This document shows positions 41,270 through 49,406 of a stretch of DNA of 64,000 nt, piece by piece. Below the pieces are notes generated by a model. The model made no database searches and was not told the origin of the DNA. It saw nothing but the letters and a program-made list of their open reading frames with translations. The translations under genes were made by a program, and so were the position numbers. The first letter of the stretch is position 1; each line of letters starts with the position of its first letter. Origin of the DNA: Jidongwangia harbinensis (GTDB lineage Bacteria; Actinomycetota; Actinomycetes; Mycobacteriales; Micromonosporaceae); NCBI RefSeq assembly GCF_020216025.1, contig NZ_JAIWNC010000013.1, positions 186,001 through 250,000 on the forward strand, given 5' to 3'.

Positions 41270-41536
41270 CGCACACCGCTCGTGCAGGTGCGCCGCGAGC
41301 GCCAGCACCGTCGGATGGTCCCAGGCCACCGTCGCGTCGATCTCGACGTCCAGCCACTCCTCGATGTCGCCGCTCAGCGTCATCGCGTAGACCGAGTCGA
41401 AGCCCAGATCGGACAGCTGGGCCGCCCGGTCCACCGCCTCCGGGGCGATCTCCAGGTAGTACGCGACGCGCTCGGCCAGCCAGTCCGCGATCTCCGTCAC
41501 GGTCCGGGTGCCGGCGGGGTGTTGGGCAGTGGTCAC
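41267..41536 (-). CDS. Acyl carrier protein 3 (FAAL/desaturation cassette)
   Basis: An 89-residue carrier protein; the phosphopantetheine serine is in DLGFDSVYAM (about residue 49). Sequence is closer to PKS/NRPS-type carrier domains than to the two fatty-acid-like ACPs of the cluster. It directly follows, with a 4-bp overlap, two acyl-CoA dehydrogenases and a fatty acyl-AMP ligase. That arrangement is known from lipopeptide clusters in which an acid is activated, loaded on an ACP and desaturated there. Last gene of the operon. Confidence 0.9.
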   Translation of the reverse strand: MTTAQHPAGTRTVTEIADWLAERVAYYLEIAPEAVDRAAQLSDLGFDSVYAMTLSGDIEEWLDVEIDATVAWDHPTVLALAAHLHERCA

Positions 41537-43245
41537 GGTGCGCTCCTGTCGAGGGAAATCGGTGTGCTCGTGAGGTCGAACCAGAGGTTGTGCCGGTAGC
41601 GGCGGGACAGTTCGTCGTCGACGGTGGCCGGGACCGGCCCGGCGGCCGTCCACATCGGCCGGGTGGCCCGGTCGAGCCGGACCCGCAGCCGCTGCAACGC
41701 GGTCACCAGCCAGGCCGGGTCGCCGAGGAACGGGTCCTCCGGGTGCCGGCGCCACACGCCGACACAGGCGGCGGCGGCCAGGACGACGCTGTACCGGTGC
41801 GCCAGCACGAAGCTGTCCCGGCCGGCCATCACGGTCTGGTCCCGGGGTGCGAGGGCCCCGGCCCGCTCACCCAGCGCGGCGAGTTCGGCGCAGAAGGCGT
41901 CGGCGTGCCGGCGTACCCCGGGATCGGTGTCGGCGCGGTCCCGCTCGGCCCGCAGCGTCGCGGTGAGCGTGTCCACCCCCCGGTTGTTGACCGCGAGGCG
42001 GGCCGGATCGAGTTCGGCGAGGACGTCGCCCGGCCGGAACAGCGTGGCCGGTGGCGGCGCGGTGTCGGTGGCGGCCCAGCCGCGCCGGGCTAGCCGGGGC
42101 AGCTGCGGGATGATGGTGGACAGGCACACCGCCGAGCTGGCGTGGGCGAGCACCGCGACGGGCAGGTCGCGGGCGTGCTTGCCGAACGCGGCGTGCTCGC
42201 CGTCGGCCAGGTAGTAGCTGGCCCCGAGCAGCGTCGACAGTTCGTACCCGGCCTCGTGCAACAGCTTCGGCACCAGGTACTTCACCGCGGCGGAGAGCAC
42301 GCTGCCCTCGGCCGGCAGCACGTGCAACGCCCGGGCGCCGACGGTGGCCAGGCAGTCCGCGATGAGCAGGTCGACGAACGCGCCGCCGAGGACCTCCCGG
42401 GTGTGCGGCAGGTCCGCGACCGCCTGCCCGTACAGCCGGCGCCCCTGCGCGTACCGCACGGCCAGCCGGAGCTGGCTGTCCAGGATGCCGATCACCATGC
42501 CGGGCAGCACGCACCGGGTGATCTGGAACGCCCGGAACACGGTCTCCAGGGCGTCCCCGGGCTCCCCGATCACCGCGCCGGCCGGCACCGGGGCGTCGGT
42601 GAAGTCGATGCCGCCGAGCAGGCAGCCGCGCATCCCGCTGGTCCGGTACCGCGGCAGCAGGCGGTAGTGCGTGCCGGGCCGGCCGCGCATGTCGACCAGC
42701 AGGTTCGAGTGGCTCCGGCTGCCCGGCCGGTCGTCGGTGCGGGCGAACAGGGTGACCAGATCCGCGCGGGCGACGTTGTTGATCAGGTGTTTGGCGCCGC
42801 TGATCCGCCACCCGTCGCCGGCCGGGCGGGCCCGCACGTCGGCGCGGCCGAAGTCCGCGCCGTGGTCCCACTCGGTGAACGCGGCGGCGCAGCGCCCACC
42901 GTCCAGCAGCACGTCGGCCACGGTCCGCCGCTGGTGCGGGGAGCCGGCCGTCCACACCGGCACGGCCGCGATGAACGAGGTGGCGCCGAAGCCGACGCCG
43001 AGGCCGGCGTCCCGGCTGAACACCGCCCGCATGGTCCGGGCGAACTGGTCGGCGCCGCGGAGTTCCCCGCCGAGCGACGCCGGGACGAAGTGCCGCTGCA
43101 GACCGGCCGACCGCAGCAGCTCCTCCCCCGCGGTGAACGGTTCGCCGGCGGCGTCCGCGGCGAGCACCTCCGGGTACCCGAGCGGGTTGCCGGCGTCCCA
43201 GGGGTCGCCGAGGTCGAGTGCGGTCCGGGTCAGGCCGGCGGTCAT
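41533..43245 (-). CDS. Acyl-CoA dehydrogenase-like flavoprotein (long form) A
   Basis: A 570-residue protein with an acyl-CoA dehydrogenase fold in the first 400 residues (FTEWDHGADFGRADVRARP for FAD/substrate, GAKHLINN, RLYGQAVADLPHTREVL) and an extra C-terminal helical extension of about 170 residues. Standard family members have about 390 residues. Long paired members occur, from memory, in lipopeptide clusters such as ramoplanin, where they desaturate the acyl chain. Probably inserts a C=C bond into an ACP-bound chain. Overlaps the ACP start (GTGA) and the second dehydrogenase stop (ATGA). Confidence 0.85.
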   Translation of the reverse strand: MTAGLTRTALDLGDPWDAGNPLGYPEVLAADAAGEPFTAGEELLRSAGLQRHFVPASLGGELRGADQFARTMRAVFSRDAGLGVGFGATSFIAAVPVWTAGSPHQRRTVADVLLDGGRCAAAFTEWDHGADFGRADVRARPAGDGWRISGAKHLINNVARADLVTLFARTDDRPGSRSHSNLLVDMRGRPGTHYRLLPRYRTSGMRGCLLGGIDFTDAPVPAGAVIGEPGDALETVFRAFQITRCVLPGMVIGILDSQLRLAVRYAQGRRLYGQAVADLPHTREVLGGAFVDLLIADCLATVGARALHVLPAEGSVLSAAVKYLVPKLLHEAGYELSTLLGASYYLADGEHAAFGKHARDLPVAVLAHASSAVCLSTIIPQLPRLARRGWAATDTAPPPATLFRPGDVLAELDPARLAVNNRGVDTLTATLRAERDRADTDPGVRRHADAFCAELAALGERAGALAPRDQTVMAGRDSFVLAHRYSVVLAAAACVGVWRRHPEDPFLGDPAWLVTALQRLRVRLDRATRPMWTAAGPVPATVDDELSRRYRHNLWFDLTSTPISLDRSAP

Positions 43246-44972
43246 CGCGGTGCTCCGTCCGAGGGCGTGGTCAGCAGGGAGAACGGGGCACCGCGGGCGA
43301 ACTGGTCCTGCACCGCGGTCAGCAGCCGGTCGTACACCGGGTCCAGGTCCGGCTGCTCCGGCTCACCGAGCTGGGTGAGCAGCCGGCTGAGCCCGGCGGT
43401 CACCCAGTCCGGGCCGGCGAGCAGCGAACCGGCCGGCGCCGTCGCGCGGTTCTCCAGCCAGAGCCGCAACACCGCGGCGCCGGCGAACACGGTCGTCCAG
43501 CGGGCGGCGAGCGCGAACGCCTCGGTCGGCACCCGCCGGGTCGGCCGGTGCGCACCCAGCCGCGCGTGCACATCGTCGGCGAGCGCCAGCAGCCGGGCCC
43601 CGAGGGCGCCGAGCGGTGCCGGTGCGTCCCCGGCGGCGACCAGTTCGGCGGTGCGCCGCACGGTGTCCGGCAACGCGTTCACCACGCTGCAGCCGCCCCG
43701 GGAGACCAGGGCCAGCCGGTCCGGCACGAACGGGGGCAGCGGCGCGGACAGGTCCGCCGCGGTGCGCACCCCGGCCTCGTCGCACCTGCGCCGGTAGCCG
43801 CGGGCCAGACCCGGGAACTGGTTGACGATCGCGTTCAGGTTGACCACCGTGCTGCCGTCGAAGATGCCGACGATGCGGTGGTCCCGCTCGATCTTCTGGA
43901 ACCGGCCGTCGGCGTACCCGTCGGTGAGCAGCGCCCGGGCGCCGAGCACCTCGGCCAGCTGCATGACCGTGTGGTCGGTCCGGGTCGGCACCAGGTACTT
44001 GATGGCGGCCGAGATGACGCTCTGCTCGGCGGTGAGCGAGTGGATCGCCCGCGTGCCGACCAGGCCCACGGCCTCCGCGGTGAACAGGTCGGCGGCGGCC
44101 TCGGCGAGGCTGCGGGCGGCGTGCGGGAGCGTCGCCAGCGCCCGGCCGTACATCTGATGCGCGCCGGCGAAGCCGAGGGTGATCCGCAGCGCGTGGTCGG
44201 CCAGCCCCACCGACATCGCGGCGCACAGCGTGCGGGTCACCTGCAACGCCCGCAGCACCAGCTCGACGCCGCCGCCCTCGGCACCGACCACGGCGGACCG
44301 GGGCACCGGCGCGTCGTGGAAGGCGACCCCGCTGATGTCGGCGCCGCGGACCCCGAGCGTGGCCTCCCGGGGCAGCCGGCGGCAGGCCCCGTCCGGCAGG
44401 TCGCGCAGGTCCACCAGGAGCAGGCTGAAACCGCGGCTGCCGGTGTCCGGGCGGGTCGCCGCCAGCACACACATCAGGTCGGCCCGGCCGGCGTTGTTGA
44501 TCAGCCACTTGGTGCCGTTCAGGCGGTAGCCGTCCGGCACCGGTTCGGCGCGGACCTCGCCGGCCAGCAGGTCGCTGCCGTGGCCGCGTTCGGTCAGGCC
44601 GAGGGAGACCACGGCGCCGTCGAGCACCCGGGCGGCCAGCCCGGCGGTCTGCTCCGGGCTGCCACCCACCCACACGCAGGCCGCGCCCAGGAAGGTCTTG
44701 CAGTGCGCGAGCGCCACCGTGAAGTCGCGGCGGGCCAGCGTCCGGATCACGCCGAACAGCGCCGGGAAGCCGGTGAGCCGGCCGCCGAGCGCGGCCGGCA
44801 CGTAATAGGCCGGCAGGCCCAGCCGGTCCAGCTCGCGCAGCTCGGCGAGCGGCAGTTCGGCGCGGCGGTCGAGTTCCCCGCTGCGCGGCCAGGCGACCAC
44901 GGCGGCCGGCCCGGCGGGATCGCCGAGCAGCGCCTCGATCTCGTCGGACACCGCGTCCAGGTACGGGCTCAC
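43242..44972 (-). CDS. Acyl-CoA dehydrogenase-like flavoprotein (long form) B
   Basis: A 576-residue paralogue of the preceding dehydrogenase with the same architecture: SLGLTERGHGSDL and LNGTKWLINNAGRADL in the middle domain, GAHQMYGRALATLPHA at the start of the helical domain, and a long C-terminal extension. GTG start overlapping the FAAL stop (GTGA). Two such enzymes suggest either two successive desaturations (a conjugated diene) or a heteromeric enzyme. Confidence 0.85.
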   Translation of the reverse strand: MSPYLDAVSDEIEALLGDPAGPAAVVAWPRSGELDRRAELPLAELRELDRLGLPAYYVPAALGGRLTGFPALFGVIRTLARRDFTVALAHCKTFLGAACVWVGGSPEQTAGLAARVLDGAVVSLGLTERGHGSDLLAGEVRAEPVPDGYRLNGTKWLINNAGRADLMCVLAATRPDTGSRGFSLLLVDLRDLPDGACRRLPREATLGVRGADISGVAFHDAPVPRSAVVGAEGGGVELVLRALQVTRTLCAAMSVGLADHALRITLGFAGAHQMYGRALATLPHAARSLAEAAADLFTAEAVGLVGTRAIHSLTAEQSVISAAIKYLVPTRTDHTVMQLAEVLGARALLTDGYADGRFQKIERDHRIVGIFDGSTVVNLNAIVNQFPGLARGYRRRCDEAGVRTAADLSAPLPPFVPDRLALVSRGGCSVVNALPDTVRRTAELVAAGDAPAPLGALGARLLALADDVHARLGAHRPTRRVPTEAFALAARWTTVFAGAAVLRLWLENRATAPAGSLLAGPDWVTAGLSRLLTQLGEPEQPDLDPVYDRLLTAVQDQFARGAPFSLLTTPSDGAPR

Positions 44973-46729
44973 ACCGGCACTCCCGCGTCGTGCCGGCGGT
45001 ACCGGCGGGCGGTCTGCTCGGTCAGGGCCTCGTGCACCGGGTCCAGGTCGCCGGCCAGGAACGCCGCCCGCATCGCGGCCCGTTGCACCTTGCCGCTGGT
45101 GGTCTTGCGGATCTGGCCGGGCCGCGCGACGACCAGGTCGAGCCCGCCCAGGTTGAGCGCGGCGGTCAGCGCCGAACGGACGTCGCGGGCCAGGTCCGCG
45201 ACGGCGTCCGCGGTCATCCCCCGGGTCCGCACCTCGGCGATCACCACCAGGCGTTCGGCCGGCACCGGCACCGAGAAGGCACACGCCGCGCGGACCACGT
45301 CGCCGCCGAGCACGGCGCGGGCCTCCCGCTCGACGTCCTGCGGGTAGACGTTGCGGCCGTTGATGATCATCATTTCCTTGAGCCGGCCGGTGACGTACAA
45401 CTCGCCGTACCGCAGCACGCCGAGGTCGCCGGTGCGCAGGAAACCCTCGTCGCCGTCCGCGGTGGTGGCCCGGAACGTCTCCGCACTCTGCTCCGGGCGC
45501 CCCCAGTAGCCCCGGGCCACGCTCGGCCCGCGCAGCCAGATCTCGCCGATCGTCCCGTCCGGCCGCACCTGCCGGGTCGCCGGGTCGACGACCCGTACCG
45601 TGAGGTCGGCCGCGCGGCCGCAGCCGACCAGGGCCGTGCCGCCGGCACCGGCCGGTTCCAGCCGGCCGTCGACCTCCAGCGACCGGGTGTCCGCGGTGGT
45701 GACCACCGGCGGCCGGCCGGGCACGCTGCCGGCCGCGAACAGGGTGGTCTCCGCCATCCCGTAACCGGCCACCAGCGCGCGCCGGTCGAACCCGCACGCC
45801 GCCACGTGGTCCGCGAACCGGGCCAGGGTGCCGGCGTCGATCGGCTCGGCGCCGTTGCAGGCCCGGGTCCACCGGGACAGGTCCACCGTCGCCAGCTGGG
45901 CCGCGGAGATCCGCTTGACGCACAGCTCGTAGGCGAAGTTCGGCGCGGCGCTCACCGCGATGTCGTGCCGGTCGATCAGTTCCAGCCAGGTGACCGGCCG
46001 GCGCAGGAAGTTCATCGGCGCGGTGTGCACCGCGGTGCCGCCGGTCATCAGCGGCAGCAGCGTCATCGCGATCAGGCCCATGTCGTGGTGGGTCGGCAGC
46101 CAGCCACCCACCACGGCGTCCGCGTCCACCCGCAGCAGCGCGCGCCCGGAACGCAGGTTGTGCACCAGGTTGGCCTGCGACACCACGACACCCTTCGGGT
46201 CGCTGGTGGAGCCGGAGGTGTACTGCAGGAAGGCGGGAGCGTCCGGGTCCACCGGCGGCGGCGTCCAGAGCCCGCCGTCCACCGCCGGACGGTCGTCCGA
46301 GGCGACCACCGGCACCGGCCGGCCGGTGCCGGCGAGCTGCCGGGTCAGTTCCCCGGCGTGGGCCCGGTCGGTGAGCAGCAGCGCGGCGCCCGCGTCCGCC
46401 ACGATGCCGGCGGTACGCGCCAGATGGTGCCGGTAGCCACCGGGCAGCGACGTCGGCACCGGCAGCACGCCCGCGTAGAGGCAGCCCAGGAAGACCCGGA
46501 CGAACTCGGGGCCGGCCGGGTAGCAGAGCACCACCCGGTCCCCGGGCCGGACCCGGTCGGCGAGCCAGACCGCGACGGTACGCGCGTCGTGGTCCAGGTC
46601 GGCGTACCGGATCGGGTGGTCGCGCAGCCCGCCGGACTCGTAGCTGCTGTGGATGAGCGCCGGCCGGTCCGGCCGCACGCCTGCCGCGGCCCGGAACCGC
46701 GCCACGAAACTGTTGCCGTCGTTGTCCAT
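44969..46729 (-). CDS. Fatty acyl-AMP ligase (FAAL)
   Basis: A 586-residue adenylate-forming enzyme. FLQYTSGSTSDPKGVVVS, HHDMGLI, CNGAEPI, YGMAETTLFA, LRTGDLG and the C-terminal KTTSGKVQR lysine are all present. The FLQYTSGST and NGAEPI wording is characteristic of FAALs, which transfer the acyl group to a carrier protein rather than to CoA. It likely loads a fatty or polyketide acid onto the ACP at 41267-41536 for desaturation or onto the NRPS. ATG with GGGGGA upstream. Confidence 0.92.
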   Translation of the reverse strand: MDNDGNSFVARFRAAAGVRPDRPALIHSSYESGGLRDHPIRYADLDHDARTVAVWLADRVRPGDRVVLCYPAGPEFVRVFLGCLYAGVLPVPTSLPGGYRHHLARTAGIVADAGAALLLTDRAHAGELTRQLAGTGRPVPVVASDDRPAVDGGLWTPPPVDPDAPAFLQYTSGSTSDPKGVVVSQANLVHNLRSGRALLRVDADAVVGGWLPTHHDMGLIAMTLLPLMTGGTAVHTAPMNFLRRPVTWLELIDRHDIAVSAAPNFAYELCVKRISAAQLATVDLSRWTRACNGAEPIDAGTLARFADHVAACGFDRRALVAGYGMAETTLFAAGSVPGRPPVVTTADTRSLEVDGRLEPAGAGGTALVGCGRAADLTVRVVDPATRQVRPDGTIGEIWLRGPSVARGYWGRPEQSAETFRATTADGDEGFLRTGDLGVLRYGELYVTGRLKEMMIINGRNVYPQDVEREARAVLGGDVVRAACAFSVPVPAERLVVIAEVRTRGMTADAVADLARDVRSALTAALNLGGLDLVVARPGQIRKTTSGKVQRAAMRAAFLAGDLDPVHEALTEQTARRYRRHDAGVPV

Positions 46730-46755
46730 TACCGTCCCCCGTTGTCGTCGGCCGG

Positions 46756-47475
46756 TCAGCCGCATCCGCCGGCGTGCCCGCCGTCCCCGCCGCGCCCCGC
46801 GCCGACCGCCACCGCCTCCGGCGGCACCAGGTCGTCCGGCACCGTGGCCGGCACCGTGGCCGGGGCGGCACCGATCGCGTCCAGGAACCCGTCCAGGCGG
46901 TCCAGGCCCCAGAACTTCTGCCGGCCGGCCACCAGGAACGGCACGCCGAACACGCCGGTCTGGTACGCGATCAGCAGCGACCGGACGCCCGCCGCGCGGA
47001 TCCGCGGGATCTGGTGCGCCCCGGCGATCCGGTCCGGGTCGAGCCCGATCCGCTCGGCGATCCGGCCGACCGTGGCCGGGTCGCAGATGTCCCGGCCGAG
47101 CTGCCAGCGCGCCTCGTGCACGCCGCGGATGAAGTCGTGGCCGCGGCCGAATTCCGCCGCCGCCAGGTAGGCGAGGTGCGGCACCTCCCACGCCGGTTCC
47201 CGGTCGACCGGCCAGGTCACCGCGAACCCGCGCGCCTGCGCCAGGCGGCGTACGTCCTGCAGCAGGTACAGCTGCTTGGCCTTGTGCATCTCGGTGTACA
47301 GGAACTCGCCGCCCAGATCGCCGAGGACCTGCCGCATCGCCGCGTCCGGTTCCCAGTACGGCACCCACTCCACCGACCCGGTCAGGTCCGGCCGCCGCAC
47401 GGTCAGATCGTGGTAGGCGAGCCAGGAGTACGGGCTGCGCAGGCTGAAGAAGAACCGGGGCGTCCGGGTGGCCAC
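46756..47475 (-). CDS. 2-hydroxychromene-2-carboxylate isomerase-like protein (DsbA/kappa-GST fold)
   Basis: A 239-residue thioredoxin-fold protein. It begins FFFSLRSPYSWLA and ends its fold with GVFGVPFLVAGRQKFWGLDRLDGFL, both typical of HCCA isomerase; a Gly/Asp/His-rich tail follows. There is no CxxC, so it is not a disulfide oxidoreductase. Family members catalyse glutathione-assisted cis-trans or ring isomerisation. In a polyene PKS operon, isomerisation of a C=C bond is the natural guess; related proteins are reported, from memory, in cinnamoyl-lipid type II PKS clusters. GTG start one base after the ketoreductase stop. Confidence 0.85.
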   Translation of the reverse strand: MATRTPRFFFSLRSPYSWLAYHDLTVRRPDLTGSVEWVPYWEPDAAMRQVLGDLGGEFLYTEMHKAKQLYLLQDVRRLAQARGFAVTWPVDREPAWEVPHLAYLAAAEFGRGHDFIRGVHEARWQLGRDICDPATVGRIAERIGLDPDRIAGAHQIPRIRAAGVRSLLIAYQTGVFGVPFLVAGRQKFWGLDRLDGFLDAIGAAPATVPATVPDDLVPPEAVAVGAGRGGDGGHAGGCG

Positions 47476-47476
47476 G

Positions 47477-48247
47477 TCAGATCACCATCCCGCCGTCGAC
47501 CCGGAAGACCTGGCCGGTCACGTACGAGGCCCGCGACGACAGCAGGAACGCGGTCAGGTCGGCGACCTCCTCGGGGCGGCCCAGCCGGCGCAACGCCACC
47601 CGGGCGAAGAGTTCCTTGACCACCTTCGGCGGCAGGTCGCCGGTCATGTCGGTCTCGATGAAGCCGGGCGCGACGACGTTGGCCCGGACCCCGAACCGGC
47701 CGGCCTCCTTGGCCAGTGACTGGGTGAAGCCGATGATGCCCGCCTTGGACGCGGCGTAGTTGGCCTGGCTCGCGTTGCCGCCGATGCCGGAGACCGACGA
47801 CACCGTGACGATGGCGCCACGGCGGCGCTTCATCATCGCCATGATGACCGCCCGGCAGGCGAAGTACGTACCGTCCAGGTTGGTGCCGAGCACGTCGTGC
47901 CACTCGTCGTCGGCCATCAGCGGCAGCGGCCGGTCCCGCACGATGCCCGCCGAGGTGACCAGCGCCTCGATCGGGCCGAGGCCGGACTCGACCTCGTCCA
48001 CGAAGGCGCGGACCGCGGGTGCGTCGCTCACGTCGACCCGGCGGCTCAGCACCCGGGCGCCGGCCGCCTCCGCCTTCGCGGTGACCGCCTCGGCGGCCCC
48101 GCCGTCGGACCGGTAGCAGAAGGCGATGTCGTAGTCCTCCTCGGCCAGCCGCTCCACGACCGCCCGGCCGATGCCGCGCGAACCTCCGGTCACCACGGCG
48201 ACCGGGCGGGCGTTGCCCGTACCGGCGCGTTCCAACGAATCGGTCAT
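47477..48247 (-). CDS. 3-oxoacyl-ACP reductase (ketoreductase)
   Basis: A 256-residue SDR of the FabG type: NADPH motif TGGSRGIGR (about 20-28), NAG replaced by TSAG, catalytic Ser in SSVSGIGG and YAASK, ending GQVFRVDGGMVI. It reduces the beta-keto group after each condensation. ATG with GGAGG five bases upstream. It is the only classical KR in the operon, so it should act iteratively on chains made by all KS pairs. Confidence 0.93.
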   Translation of the reverse strand: MTDSLERAGTGNARPVAVVTGGSRGIGRAVVERLAEEDYDIAFCYRSDGGAAEAVTAKAEAAGARVLSRRVDVSDAPAVRAFVDEVESGLGPIEALVTSAGIVRDRPLPLMADDEWHDVLGTNLDGTYFACRAVIMAMMKRRRGAIVTVSSVSGIGGNASQANYAASKAGIIGFTQSLAKEAGRFGVRANVVAPGFIETDMTGDLPPKVVKELFARVALRRLGRPEEVADLTAFLLSSRASYVTGQVFRVDGGMVI

Positions 48248-48265
48248 CAGATCCTCCGTGCCGCG

Positions 48266-48754
48266 CTAGGCGGGCAGAATGTCGGGCGTGTGGAAGCTCG
48301 CCACGTCCCGCATGGCGAGCACGAACTGGTCGACCTCGAGCACCGGCCGGCCGTCGACCGACGCGACGCCGCTGACCACCGAGGTGTCGCCCAGCGCCTT
48401 CCGCAGGACGATCCGGTGCTCGACCAGATCACCGGGGTGGACGCCCTGCCGGAAACGGACGCCGCGGAACGAGGCGCCCAGCTCCAGCCGGCCGGCGCAG
48501 ACATCCGGGTTGGGCTCGTCCCAGGTCGCCAGGATCACCGCGGCCTGGGCCAGCGACTCCAGCAGCAGCGGTGCCGGGTACCGGAAGTCGGTCAGCGGCG
48601 GCGCGCCGGGCTCGCGCCGGTAGCAGGGCTCGGTCGCGGTGATCGCCTTGACCGCGACCAGCGAGCTGCCCGGTGTCACCGCGGTCACCCGGTCCAGCAG
48701 CAGCATCGGGTAGCGGTGCGGGATGTGCGCGGCGATCGCGGCGGTGTCCATCAT
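48266..48754 (-). CDS. FabZ-like dehydratase subunit lacking the catalytic His
   Basis: A 162-residue hot-dog protein beginning IPHRYPMLLLDRV. The helix that in FabZ reads GHFPxxPxMPGV..E..AQ here reads FRYPAPLLLESLAQAA: the acidic residue is kept but the catalytic His is replaced. Its neighbour (48751-49125) keeps the His. In ishigamide-type polyene PKS systems and aryl-polyene clusters, dehydratases work as heterodimers, which is the likely arrangement here. Start overlaps the partner stop (ATGA). Confidence 0.85.
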   Translation of the reverse strand: MMDTAAIAAHIPHRYPMLLLDRVTAVTPGSSLVAVKAITATEPCYRREPGAPPLTDFRYPAPLLLESLAQAAVILATWDEPNPDVCAGRLELGASFRGVRFRQGVHPGDLVEHRIVLRKALGDTSVVSGVASVDGRPVLEVDQFVLAMRDVASFHTPDILPA

Positions 48755-49125
48755 GCGAGGCCGTCCGCGTACTCCAGGCGGAGGTCCGCCGCCGGCCCGT
48801 GCTCGGTGGACAGCTGGGCCTGCACGGCCATCCGGTCGCCGGCGTCGGCCAGGCTCAGCGAGATGGTGAGGACGTCACCGGGACGGATCGGCCGGCGGAA
48901 CCGGGCGTTGGCGATCTCCCGCAGCTCCCAGGCGCGGTCCGGCCGGGCCGCCCGCAGCGCCGCGCCGGCGTACTCCAGGGCCAGCACACCGGGCAGCACC
49001 GGGAAGCCCGGATAGTGCCCGGTGAACGCCGGGTCGCCGGGGTCCAGCCGGACCCGTGCGACCGCCGAGGAGCGGTCCTGGTGGAGCAGCGTCACTCCGG
49101 TGGCGAGCGGACTGGCGAACGTCAT
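48751..49125 (-). CDS. FabZ-like dehydratase subunit with catalytic His
   Basis: A short 124-residue single hot-dog protein with GHYPGFPVLPGVLALEY, which contains the catalytic His and the acidic residue of FabZ. It removes water from 3-hydroxyacyl-ACP, probably together with the 162-residue partner. The ATG overlaps the ACP stop (TGATG). The short length and lack of a usual N-terminal substrate-tunnel segment also suggest that it needs a partner. Confidence 0.85.
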   Translation of the reverse strand: MTFASPLATGVTLLHQDRSSAVARVRLDPGDPAFTGHYPGFPVLPGVLALEYAGAALRAARPDRAWELREIANARFRRPIRPGDVLTISLSLADAGDRMAVQAQLSTEHGPAADLRLEYADGLA

Positions 49126-49391
49126 CACACCCCCGCCATCTTGCCGGCGAGCAGCCGGTGGGTCGCGCGCAGGTCGGTGAACTGGGCGATCTCGTCCTCG
49201 GCGACCTTGACGCCGTAGTGGTTCTCGAACTGGACCGCGAGTTCCAGCGCCAGCAGCGAGTCCACCTCCAGGTCGTCGGCGAACGTGGCGTCGTCGGTCA
49301 CCTCGGCGACGTCCACGTCGATGACGTCGGCGATCATCGTGCGCAGTTCCTCGAGGTCCAGGGCCGCGGTGGTCTCCGGTTCGATGGTCAT
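49125..49391 (-). CDS. Acyl carrier protein 2
   Basis: An 88-residue ACP; DLEVDSLLALEL holds the phosphopantetheine serine at about residue 45. An acidic, type II fatty-acid-like ACP placed between a KS-like gene (15-nt gap) and the dehydratase pair (1-bp overlap), so a likely carrier for polyene elongation. Confidence 0.93.
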   Translation of the reverse strand: MTIEPETTAALDLEELRTMIADVIDVDVAEVTDDATFADDLEVDSLLALELAVQFENHYGVKVAEDEIAQFTDLRATHRLLAGKMAGV

Positions 49392-49406
49392 GACAGGTCC
49401 TTTCGT

